Part shown: positions 54,432-62,791 of the stretch, in pieces
Layout: each line of letters starts with the position of its first letter
Position numbering within the stretch: the first letter of the stretch is position 1
Assembly: GCF_029360705.1 (NCBI RefSeq)
Contig: NZ_JARKMX010000008.1
Location: forward strand, 3,789,479-3,853,478
Length of the DNA stretch: 64,000 nt
Reading direction: 5' to 3'
From: Paraflavitalea pollutisoli
GTDB lineage: Bacteria > Bacteroidota > Bacteroidia > Chitinophagales > Chitinophagaceae
Notes under the pieces: model-generated
Databases searched by the model: none
Told to the model about the DNA's origin: nothing
What the model saw: only the letters and a program-made list of their open reading frames with translations
Made by a program: the position numbers and the translations under genes

Positions 54432-56837
54432 ATGTCAAAACGCCTCATCAAGAAGGTCGCCGTATTGGGTAGTGGCGTCATGGGATCAAGGATTGCGTGT
54501 CATTTTGCAGGAATAGGATTGCAAGTGCTCTTATTGGATATTGCCCCCAAGGAGCCGACAGACGCCGAAAAAGCCAAGGGACTGACCGCCGATCATCCGG
54601 CCGTGAAGACCCGGATCGTGAACGATGCCCTCACGGCAGCTGTCAAATCCAATCCCTCTCCCCTCTATACTAAAGATGCACTGAAGAAAATAAAGACCGG
54701 CAACTTCACCGACAACATGAAGGATATTGCCGACTGTGATTGGGTGATCGAAGTAGTCGTAGAAAGGCTCGATATCAAACAACAGGTATTTGCCGAAGTA
54801 GAACAATACCGCAAGCCCGGCACCCTCATCACTTCCAACACCTCCGGTATCCCCATCCACCTGATGGCAGAAGGCCGGAGCGAAGATTTCAAAAAACATT
54901 TCTGTGGCACCCACTTCTTCAACCCGCCACGTTACCTGCGCTTGCTGGAGATAATTCCAACACCGCATACAGACCCGGCCGTGGTCGACTTCCTGTTGCA
55001 TTACGGCGACCTGTACCTGGGCAAAACAACCGTGCTGTGTAAAGACACGCCTGCCTTTATCGCCAATCGTATTGGCGTATACGGTATCATGGCTATCTTC
55101 GGACTGGTAGAAAAAATGGGACTCACCATCGACGAGATCGATGCCCTTACAGGTCCCATCATCGGCAGACCCAAATCGGCCACCTTCCGCACAGCCGATG
55201 TCGTAGGTATCGATACATTGGTGAAAGTAGCGAAAGGTGTATACGAGAACTGCCCCGCCGACGAGGCCCGTAAGTCGTTTGAGATCCCCGCCTGGCTCGA
55301 TAAAATGGTCGAGAACAAATGGCTGGGCGACAAGACCGGACAAGGCTTCTTCAAAAAGACCAAGGGCGGTGGCGGCGAAAAAGAGATCCTCGTACTCAAC
55401 CTGCAGACGATGGAGTACGAAGCCCGCAAGAAACCAAAGTTTGCTACGGTAGAAGCGGCCAAACCCATCGACGATCTCAAAACAAGACTGAAAGCACTGT
55501 GTACCGGTATGGATAAAGCGGGCGACTTCTTTCGCCAGTTCCATTACGGTCTATTCTCGTATATCTCCCACCGCATACCAGAGATCAGCGATGACATCTA
55601 CCGGGTCGACGACGCCATGATGGCGGGCTTTGGCTGGGAGATCGGAGCCTTCGAAAGCTGGGATGTACTGGGTGTAGAAAGCACTGCTAAGAAAATGCAG
55701 GATGCTGGTTACTCCGTAGCAGGCTGGGTACAGGAGATGCTGGCTGCCGGCATTAAAACTTTCTTTAAAGTAGAGAATGGCAAAAGGCTTTATTATGATA
55801 TCGCCTCGAAGGGGTACAAAGCCATACCTGGCGGAGAAGCCTTCCTGGTCATGAAAAACTTTGAAAACCAGACCGTTTGGAAAAACAGCTCCTGCCGTAC
55901 TTACCACCTGGGCGACGATGTACTCGGCCTGGAGTGGTATACCAAAATGGGCAGCATCGGCGGAGAAGTACTGGAAGGGATACAAAAATCCATTGCACTC
56001 GCAGAAAATAAGTACAAGGGTTTGGTGATTGCCAATGAAGGTGCTAACTTCAGCGCCGGTGCAAATGTGGGCATGATCTTCATGCTGGCCATCGAGCAGG
56101 AATACGATGAGCTTGACATGGCCATCCGCCTCTTCCAGAATACGATGATGCGGGCCCGTTACTCAGCGATTCCGGTAGTCGTTGCTCCCCATGCGTTATC
56201 ACTGGGAGGCGCCTGCGAACTGAGCCTGCACGCCGACAAAGTTTGTCCTGCAGCCGAAACCTATATCGGCCTGGTAGAACTCGGGGTTGGATTGATCCCC
56301 GGCGGCGGTGGTACCAAAGAATTCGCCCTTCGTGCGGCCGACGAAATGCACGAAGATGAGCCGGAAACCATTACCTTGAAAAACCGCTTTCTCACGATTG
56401 CTACAGCCAAAGTAGCCACTTCTGCCGCCGAGGCCTTTGATCTCGGCATATTGCGCAAAGGACATGACGAAGTAGTCCTGAACCAGGGTCGCCGCATTGC
56501 AGAAGCTAAAAAAAGTGTTCTCGAAATTTATGATAGTGGCTACGTAACACCTGTACAACGTACGGATGTAAAAGTACTGGGCCGTTCAGCATTGGGAGCC
56601 CTGTATGCCGGTATCAACGGTATGTGGCGCGCCGGATACGCAACCGACCATGATGTAGCCGTAGCCAAAAAGCTGGCCTACGTGATGTGCGGAGGTGACC
56701 TGAGCGAGCAATCTCTGGTTTCCGAACAGTACCTGCTCGACCTGGAAAGAGAAGCTTTCCTGAGTCTTTGCGGAGAAAAGAAGACACTCGAAAGAATACA
56801 AAGCGTACTCAAAGGCGGTAAGCCGGTACGCAACTAA
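54432..56837 (+). CDS. 3-hydroxyacyl-CoA dehydrogenase / enoyl-CoA hydratase
   Basis: 801 residues. The N-terminal NAD-binding domain has VAVLGSGVMGSRIA (about 9-22) with NTSGIPI and the catalytic His-type segment FCGTHFFNPPRYLRLLEIIPT (about 157-177). The middle C-terminal dehydrogenase domain has FIANRIGVYG. The C-terminal about 300 residues contain a hydratase/isomerase-like domain (GLVIANEGANFSAGANVGMI ... GGACELSLHAD). This is the FadB/FadN order of fatty acid beta-oxidation, dehydrogenase first. No thiolase follows. Ends before a terminator at 56887. Confidence 0.93.
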   Translation: MSKRLIKKVAVLGSGVMGSRIACHFAGIGLQVLLLDIAPKEPTDAEKAKGLTADHPAVKTRIVNDALTAAVKSNPSPLYTKDALKKIKTGNFTDNMKDIADCDWVIEVVVERLDIKQQVFAEVEQYRKPGTLITSNTSGIPIHLMAEGRSEDFKKHFCGTHFFNPPRYLRLLEIIPTPHTDPAVVDFLLHYGDLYLGKTTVLCKDTPAFIANRIGVYGIMAIFGLVEKMGLTIDEIDALTGPIIGRPKSATFRTADVVGIDTLVKVAKGVYENCPADEARKSFEIPAWLDKMVENKWLGDKTGQGFFKKTKGGGGEKEILVLNLQTMEYEARKKPKFATVEAAKPIDDLKTRLKALCTGMDKAGDFFRQFHYGLFSYISHRIPEISDDIYRVDDAMMAGFGWEIGAFESWDVLGVESTAKKMQDAGYSVAGWVQEMLAAGIKTFFKVENGKRLYYDIASKGYKAIPGGEAFLVMKNFENQTVWKNSSCRTYHLGDDVLGLEWYTKMGSIGGEVLEGIQKSIALAENKYKGLVIANEGANFSAGANVGMIFMLAIEQEYDELDMAIRLFQNTMMRARYSAIPVVVAPHALSLGGACELSLHADKVCPAAETYIGLVELGVGLIPGGGGTKEFALRAADEMHEDEPETITLKNRFLTIATAKVATSAAEAFDLGILRKGHDEVVLNQGRRIAEAKKSVLEIYDSGYVTPVQRTDVKVLGRSALGALYAGINGMWRAGYATDHDVAVAKKLAYVMCGGDLSEQSLVSEQYLLDLEREAFLSLCGEKKTLERIQSVLKGGKPVRN

Positions 56838-56886
56838 ATACGACTTTGTTACACATTCCATTACAAAGGGTCACATGAGAAAGCCC

Positions 56887-56918
56887 GGGCGTAACGATCA
56901 CCGTTACGCCCTTTTTTT
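56887..56918 (+). terminator. Intrinsic terminator of the fad gene
   Basis: GGGCGTAACG-ATCAC-CGTTACGCCC followed by seven Ts. Confidence 0.87.
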
Positions 56919-57113
56919 GTGCGTACACTGCCCAGGCGGGGATAAAAGTTATAGAGTACTTATAGAGGAGTACTCCTTGGGAGTATCCGTAGGATAGAAA
57001 AAGGCCAGGGTAGGGTCACTCGCCTACCCTTTATCCCTGTTTACTTGGCGGTTGCACAGATTATCAATATCTTGGAAGACCTTTATCGCCCAACCACACC
57101 AAAGTGCCAATCC

Positions 57114-57776
57114 ATGGGAGAAGCCGAACTAATTCGATCGTCCCGGGAGCTGATCATTCGCTCCGCCTTTTATTTCTATGGAGAGGAGGCTACCGCCAAC
57201 CTCGCCATTCAGATAGCAGATGATATCGCCCGTTGCTGGAATGAACCCCGGGGCACGGCAAAGATCCGGCATGAAGATTACCTGGTTAAATTCGAAGTAG
57301 AAGGATACTACGCGCCCGACCTCGATCCCGAAAAGGTCTGGTACAACGACCAGCCACGACTCAACTACTTCCGGATAGAGAACTTTGTGGTAGGCGATAT
57401 TTCGTATGTCGATGAGATCGGTAGCAACACAGGATACCTGAAATTGGCCAATCTGTTGCAAACACCAACGACCATTGCACATGAATACGGACATACCCTT
57501 GGCCTTGTCCATCCCCGTGTGCTGGACCTGCGCGGAGGCGGTTTACCGGGCATCATGTACCCACGCGGCACCCTGTGTGATCCGAATTTCCAATACAATC
57601 CCGCCGCTGCCGCGGGTACCAATGGCGGCACCCTCGATCCGCAATACCGCAAAGTGTACCAGGCAGATATCGACACCCTCAAACTGCATAAACTCGACTT
57701 CGATCACCGTGACCGAGCCCTCGTGGGAGCATTTTCCAGCCTGTACCACCAAAAACACCGGCCCGAAGACGTGTAA
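57114..57776 (+). CDS. Metzincin-type zinc metalloprotease without signal peptide
   Basis: 220 residues from the ATG at 57114 (a TTG at 57045 would add 23). The zinc motif HEYGHTLGLVH (His123, Glu124, His127, His133) and a Met-turn GIMYPRG (Met148) define the metzincin superfamily (M10/M12-like). No export signal is seen, unlike most such proteases. N-terminal half (RSSRELIIRSAFYFYGEEATANLAIQIADDI) is helical. Possibly a self-contained cytoplasmic peptidase or exported by an unknown route. Upstream lies a 276-bp gap with a perfect GGAGTACTCC palindrome near 56967. Confidence 0.75.
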   Translation: MGEAELIRSSRELIIRSAFYFYGEEATANLAIQIADDIARCWNEPRGTAKIRHEDYLVKFEVEGYYAPDLDPEKVWYNDQPRLNYFRIENFVVGDISYVDEIGSNTGYLKLANLLQTPTTIAHEYGHTLGLVHPRVLDLRGGGLPGIMYPRGTLCDPNFQYNPAAAAGTNGGTLDPQYRKVYQADIDTLKLHKLDFDHRDRALVGAFSSLYHQKHRPEDV

Positions 57777-57818
57777 CATTATCCGATAATCAGCAACTTA
57801 TATACAAACAGTATTTAC

Positions 57819-58712
57819 ATGGCCATACTTACCGTCGAGAACCTGCATAAGACCTATACAAATGTACAGGCCCTCAAAGGCGTGAGCTTTACCGTACCAA
57901 AGGGTTCCGTATTTGGCATCCTGGGGCCCAATGGAAGCGGCAAAACCACCCTGCTGGGCATCATCGTCGATATCCTGCGGGCAACTTCCGGCTCGGTCAA
58001 ACTATTCGACGAAGTCCCCAATCCAACACACCGCAAGCGGATCGGCACCTTCCTCGAAACACCCAATTTCTACCATTACCTCAATGCAGTACAAAACCTC
58101 GAAATTGCCGCCGCCATCAAAGGGCATGGTAAAGAGGATATAGACCGGGTACTGCAACTGGTCAACCTCGACCAGCGCAAATACCATAAGTTCAGTACCT
58201 ATTCATTGGGGATGAAGCAACGGCTGGCCCTGGCCTCCTGCCTGCTGGGCAATCCCGAAGTGATGATATTCGATGAGCCAACCAACGGCCTCGACCCCGT
58301 AGGCATCGCCGAAACCCGCGAACTCATCAAGAAACTGAATGGAGAAGGAAAGACAGTCATCATGGCCAGTCACCTGCTCGATGAAGTAGAGAAAGTGTGT
58401 ACCCATGTGGCCATCCTGCAGAAAGGCACCCTCATCACCCATGGTCATGTCGATGAGATACTGGCCCAGGAAGACATCGTGGAAGCAGGTGCGGCGGATA
58501 GCAGCCAATTGCTATCGATCCTACAGCAATATCCCGGCGGCGGCAAAACAAGTCTCAACGGACATTTGGAAGTAGCTTTCTCGCCAGGCACCGCCGACCT
58601 GGAAGCCATCAACCGCTTTTGTTTTGAAAGAGGGGTGACGCTCAATCACCTGCGCCTGCGCAAAAAGAGCCTGGAAGCCAAATTCTTTGAACTTACCCAA
58701 AACAAGAATTGA
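57819..58712 (+). CDS. ABC transporter ATP-binding protein
   Basis: 297 residues. Walker A GPNGSGKT (36-43), signature YSLGMKQ (128-134), Walker B VMIFDEP (148-154) with catalytic Glu153, and D-loop NGLD. It energises the permease encoded next; the C-terminal about 90 residues are a variable extension. Starts 42 bases after the metalloprotease gene. Confidence 0.93.
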   Translation: MAILTVENLHKTYTNVQALKGVSFTVPKGSVFGILGPNGSGKTTLLGIIVDILRATSGSVKLFDEVPNPTHRKRIGTFLETPNFYHYLNAVQNLEIAAAIKGHGKEDIDRVLQLVNLDQRKYHKFSTYSLGMKQRLALASCLLGNPEVMIFDEPTNGLDPVGIAETRELIKKLNGEGKTVIMASHLLDEVEKVCTHVAILQKGTLITHGHVDEILAQEDIVEAGAADSSQLLSILQQYPGGGKTSLNGHLEVAFSPGTADLEAINRFCFERGVTLNHLRLRKKSLEAKFFELTQNKN

Positions 58713-58714
58713 TC

Positions 58715-59512
58715 ATGTTGCAACTACTCAAAATAGAATGGCTGAAGCTAAAGAACTATCGTACGTTCTGGATATTGTCCGGATTGTACATCTTCAGCAT
58801 ACTCGGTCTCAACCTCATTGTATTCAGGATACAGCAAACCATATATGAAGCCAAGGAAGGCCAGGGCATGGCAGAGATGATACTGGGCCGCACCCCCTAC
58901 TCCTTTCCGATCACCTGGCAAATGACAGCATATGTATCGAGCTTTCTGCTCTTCATACCCGGCCTGCTGCTGGTGATCTGTCTCACCAATGAATACAGCT
59001 TTCGTACGCACCGGCAAAATATCATCGACGGATGGAACCGGCGGGAATACATCTCGGTCAAGATCGCGCTGGCATTCATCTTGTCGGCGGTTTCCACCGT
59101 CTTTGTGACGATTACCGCTGCCATCTTTGGTTTTGCCAGTGGTTCATCGCTAAGCTTTGATAGCTTTCAATACATTCCCTATTATTTCCTGCAGGCCTGT
59201 AGCTATACGATGGTCGCGCTGCTCATCGCCGTGATCGTTAAAAGAGGCGGACTCGCCATCGGTATCTATTTCCTGTACTCACTGATCATTGAAAACGTGA
59301 TCCGTGTTTTCCTGAATTTCAGAGGAGACAACCTGGGGCAGTTCCTGCCACTGCAATCCAGCGATGAGCTGATCCCCTTGCCCATTCTGCAAAATGTACA
59401 AAAGCGTGTATTTGAGCCCGCCAACCCGACCGTAATGCTGGTACTGGTGCTCGTGTATCTCTCTGCGTATGTATACTTCTCCATCCGCAAATTCGAAACG
59501 GACGACCTATAA
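58715..59512 (+). CDS. ABC-2 type transporter permease
   Basis: 265 residues from the ATG at 58715 (a TTG two codons earlier overlaps the ATPase stop). About six transmembrane helices (about 15-35, 68-90, 110-135, 145-165, 175-195 and 235-255). ABC2_membrane_2-like, paired with the preceding ATPase; substrate unknown. Followed by a terminator at 59510 shared with the next convergent gene. Confidence 0.9.
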   Translation: MLQLLKIEWLKLKNYRTFWILSGLYIFSILGLNLIVFRIQQTIYEAKEGQGMAEMILGRTPYSFPITWQMTAYVSSFLLFIPGLLLVICLTNEYSFRTHRQNIIDGWNRREYISVKIALAFILSAVSTVFVTITAAIFGFASGSSLSFDSFQYIPYYFLQACSYTMVALLIAVIVKRGGLAIGIYFLYSLIIENVIRVFLNFRGDNLGQFLPLQSSDELIPLPILQNVQKRVFEPANPTVMLVLVLVYLSAYVYFSIRKFETDDL

Positions 59513-59536
59513 AACAAAATGCCCCGCTCGGGGCAT
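59510..59536 (-). terminator. Terminator of the TIGR01777 gene (bidirectional hairpin)
   Basis: ATGCCCCG-CT-CGGGGCAT (59519-59536), followed on the minus strand by TTTTGTTTTA. Confidence 0.75.
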
Positions 59537-59584
59537 CACTTATAGATATATAACGGCAGTGCCTCACAACAACAGCGCTGTCGT

Positions 59585-60517
59585 TTATTTTTTTGTCAGG
59601 TTAGTCAGCGCTGGCTCGATCGTCGGATACAGGAATTGAAACCCCGCCTGGCTGATCTTCGTATTACTGACCGTAGCACTCTTCAAAACCTCGATGCTCA
59701 ACCCACCAACGACCATCTTCAATACAAACGAAGGAACATAAAAAGGAATGTAGAAACGCCCTTTCACTTTTTCCGCCAGTTTCAGCATGAAGTTCTTGTT
59801 GGTGACCGGTTGCGAAGCAACAGCATTGTAAACCCCATCTACCTGTTGGTTTTCGATGGCAAACAGGAACAACCGCGCCAGGTCATCGATATGGATCCAG
59901 CTAATGACCTGCCGGCCATGGCCAAAGATGGTTGCCACACCAAACCGTACGGGCTTCATAAACTCCTTAAAGGCACCTCCCTGTTTGCTGAGCGCCACCC
60001 CAATCCGAAATATCACCAGCCGTTTACCTGGCAGTTCTTTAACCCCGGCTACACTCCCCTCCCACAGCTCGCAGGTTTTACCCAGAAACGCCTGATCGAC
60101 AGGATCTGTTTCGGTAAAAGCAGCTTTATCGCGCGGCCGCTTTTCGTCACCACCATACCAGCCAATACCCGAAGCGCTGATGACCGCTTTGACCTGGTTG
60201 TCATTTTCCTTCAGCGTCTTAACCAGCAACTCGCCGCTACGCACCCGGCTGTCGATGATCTCCTGTTTACGTTTCTTCGACCAACGTTTATCCGCCACAC
60301 CGGCACCTGCCAGGTTAATGATAAAATCAGATTGCTGCACAGCCGCCACATCGATCAACCCTTTATCAGGGTCCCAATGCGCCTGCCGGTAGTGATCTTT
60401 GGCCGCCGTAGCCTGGCCTCTGGAAAGCACGATGACATCATGCCCCTTGTCGATCAATAATTGAGACACTGCCTTCCCGACCAATCCTGTTCCGCCGGTT
60501 ATGAGAATCGTAGCCAT
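59585..60517 (-). CDS. TIGR01777-family NAD(P)-binding epimerase-like protein
   Basis: 310 residues from the ATG at 60515-60517; the longer ORF adds 20 unlike residues. N-terminal ITGGTGLVGKAVSQLL Rossmann motif (5-20), middle SASGIGWYGG and a C-terminal DUF1731 domain (about 250-305). The family (SDR39U1/YfcH type) binds NADPH; physiological substrate unknown. Single gene, convergent with the ABC pair. Confidence 0.9.
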   Translation of the reverse strand: MATILITGGTGLVGKAVSQLLIDKGHDVIVLSRGQATAAKDHYRQAHWDPDKGLIDVAAVQQSDFIINLAGAGVADKRWSKKRKQEIIDSRVRSGELLVKTLKENDNQVKAVISASGIGWYGGDEKRPRDKAAFTETDPVDQAFLGKTCELWEGSVAGVKELPGKRLVIFRIGVALSKQGGAFKEFMKPVRFGVATIFGHGRQVISWIHIDDLARLFLFAIENQQVDGVYNAVASQPVTNKNFMLKLAEKVKGRFYIPFYVPSFVLKMVVGGLSIEVLKSATVSNTKISQAGFQFLYPTIEPALTNLTKK

Positions 60518-60581
60518 AAGGTCTAAAGTTGGTGAATACGGTTTGCGGTTCAAGGTACAAAACTTACGCCTCGACATCCCC

Positions 60582-60614
60582 TAAAAAAAATCCCTCCTGA
60601 GGAATCAGGAGGGA
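60582..60614 (-). terminator. Intrinsic terminator of the ftsA-ftsZ operon
   Basis: Minus strand TCCCTCCTGA-TTCC-TCAGGAGGGA followed by TTTTTTTT. It lies 75 bases after the ftsZ stop. Confidence 0.85.
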
Positions 60615-60689
60615 AACAACTAAAAACAACAATCGCTGCATGTTTAAATAGACTTTATTTTTTGCAGGGACTTGAGGTACAGAACAGAA

Positions 60690-62591
60690 TTAATCAGGCT
60701 TCTTACCATCCAGGAAAGTATTGATGGTAGAAATCTGCCCGTTATTATTTTCGTCGGCCTTGACTTCGTAATTGCTGTAGAAGCTTTCTACATTGTTGAT
60801 GGTATTGTACAATTCCAAATTGCGGCGGATGTAAGCCGGCACAGTTTCAAACTCATTGTTAGGATCGGCGCCGTTGATGTTGAATGACAGATTACGTAAT
60901 TTCTGTATCCGCTCGGCCGCCCGGCGTTTTTGCTCGTCTGCTTCGTCCTGCGGCGCAGGGTCCTCAACAGATGAATTCGCCATAACAATTGGGTGAGCTT
61001 GATGGGCCCCAGGCTCCTCCGCCGCTGGAATGTCGTCTTTGAACACGAGTTGCATGTCATTGGAAGGATCTGCTTCCTGGGTTGGTTTTGAACTCGTATG
61101 CAAGACCGGTTCCTTCACAGGGGCATGTTCTTGGATGGATTCTTCTGACTTAGGTTCTGCATAAATATTGGTAGGCCTGGCCAGGTATCCTCCGGACGCT
61201 GCAGACGCCGAAGAATTATTTTTAAAAGCCTGTTGGCTTTGCTGTGCACTGGAATTTGTCGGTGGGGGTACGTTTGCGGGTGTTTCGGCAGGTTTGGATG
61301 GTTGCGAAAGTACCCATTCGATCCTTTCCGACTCCTGATTGACCACAGGTTTTTTGTCCACAGTATTTTTACTAGGCTCATCGCTCGTAAAAAGCTCCAA
61401 TGGCGTAAACTTCTGCGCAGGCTGTTCTGGCACTTCCGGATCTACCAGCTTAGGCGCCAGTTCTTCTTTGATCTCAGGCATAGCCGGTGGAGCCGGCTTC
61501 TCCTTTTTGGGTTCAGCGGCAGGCTTAGCCAAAGCCTTTGGATCGGGCTGATTCGTTAAAGACAATACGATCTTCTCCTCTGCCTTCGGCACCGTCTTCT
61601 TGGCCTCGCGCTTCGTAAAAGGGTCCTTGTATTCAAAACCGGTTGCGATCAGGGTAATACCGATCTGGTCGCCCAGAGAATTATCATAGCCCATACCCAG
61701 TATCACATCGGTGCCTTCACCAGCCTGCGACAACAGGTAGTTTTGAATGATATCCACCTCATCCATCGTAAACTCATGCTCGCCTTCGGCAGAGTTGATG
61801 TTGATGAGGATCCATTTGGCGCCACTAATCTCGTTGTCGTTCAGCAATGGAGAGTTCATAGCGTCTTCGATCGCACGTTGTGCCCTGTCTTCACCACCCG
61901 CAGAAGCATTACCCAGGATAGCCACACCACCATTGCGCATAACGGTGCATACATCCGCAAAGTCAACGTTGATCTGACCAGTGCTGTTGATTACATCTGT
62001 GATACATTTGGCAGCAGTGGCCAGTACATTATCGGCCTTATTGAATGCCTCTTTCATTTTCAGGTTACCATATTGATGACGCAACTTATCGTTGCTGATC
62101 ACCAGCAGGGTATCCACATATTGCTTCATCACGCGGATACCATCTTCCGCCTGCAATTGACGTTTCTTGCCTTCGTAAGAGAATGGCGTGGTCACGATAC
62201 CAACGGTCAGGATGCCGAGGTCGCGGCAGATCTTGGAGATGATGGGCGCACCACCCGTTCCGGTGCCACCACCCATACCAGCCGTAATGAACGCCATCTT
62301 GGTGTTCACTTCGAGTATACGCCTGATCTCTTCCAGGCTCTCTTCAGTAGCCTGACGGCCAATATCCGGATTGGCGCCTGCACCCAGCCCTTGGGTAAGG
62401 TGCGGCCCCAGTTGTATCTTGTTAGGAACCTGGCTTTGTGCAATGGCCTGCGCGTCCGTATTACAGATAATGAAGTTGACGCCTTCAATATGCTGTGCGA
62501 ACATGTGGTTCACTGCATTACTACCACCACCACCAACACCAATGACTTTGATGATGGATGATTTTTCCTTTGGTAAATCAAAATGAATCAT
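60690..62591 (-). CDS. ftsZ: Cell division protein FtsZ with long C-terminal extension
   Basis: 633 residues, about 250 more than E. coli FtsZ. The tubulin-like GTPase domain (about 10-325) has the tubulin signature GGGTGTG (107-113) and VIGVGGGGSNAVNHM. It polymerises into the Z ring. The extension (about 335-590) is Pro/Ala/Lys/Glu/Ser-rich and probably disordered; a helical part near the C-terminus (about 565-620, ERIQKLRNLSFNINGADPN and onwards) differs from the canonical conserved FtsA-binding peptide. It follows ftsA by 200 bases, both on the minus strand. Confidence 0.97.
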   Translation of the reverse strand: MIHFDLPKEKSSIIKVIGVGGGGSNAVNHMFAQHIEGVNFIICNTDAQAIAQSQVPNKIQLGPHLTQGLGAGANPDIGRQATEESLEEIRRILEVNTKMAFITAGMGGGTGTGGAPIISKICRDLGILTVGIVTTPFSYEGKKRQLQAEDGIRVMKQYVDTLLVISNDKLRHQYGNLKMKEAFNKADNVLATAAKCITDVINSTGQINVDFADVCTVMRNGGVAILGNASAGGEDRAQRAIEDAMNSPLLNDNEISGAKWILININSAEGEHEFTMDEVDIIQNYLLSQAGEGTDVILGMGYDNSLGDQIGITLIATGFEYKDPFTKREAKKTVPKAEEKIVLSLTNQPDPKALAKPAAEPKKEKPAPPAMPEIKEELAPKLVDPEVPEQPAQKFTPLELFTSDEPSKNTVDKKPVVNQESERIEWVLSQPSKPAETPANVPPPTNSSAQQSQQAFKNNSSASAASGGYLARPTNIYAEPKSEESIQEHAPVKEPVLHTSSKPTQEADPSNDMQLVFKDDIPAAEEPGAHQAHPIVMANSSVEDPAPQDEADEQKRRAAERIQKLRNLSFNINGADPNNEFETVPAYIRRNLELYNTINNVESFYSNYEVKADENNNGQISTINTFLDGKKPD

Positions 62592-62791
62592 AGCTTTCTA
62601 TTTTTGTCTCACCAGGCCTTGCTCTCCCGAAAGCCCATCCAGAGACTTATGAATTTAACAGGTTAGTAAAAAATCAAGGAGTACCGGAACAATAACCACT
62701 CCAAATGTTGTTAACGTAGGGGTCGGTTCAGAAATCCTTGCTCAAAGAATCGTTGGCAAAGCTGGTTGACCCAGCTTAACAGCTACGCATC

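Noticed and set aside
54531-55544. 337-codon minus-strand ORF inside the fad gene
   Set aside because: Antisense shadow of the dehydrogenase domain.
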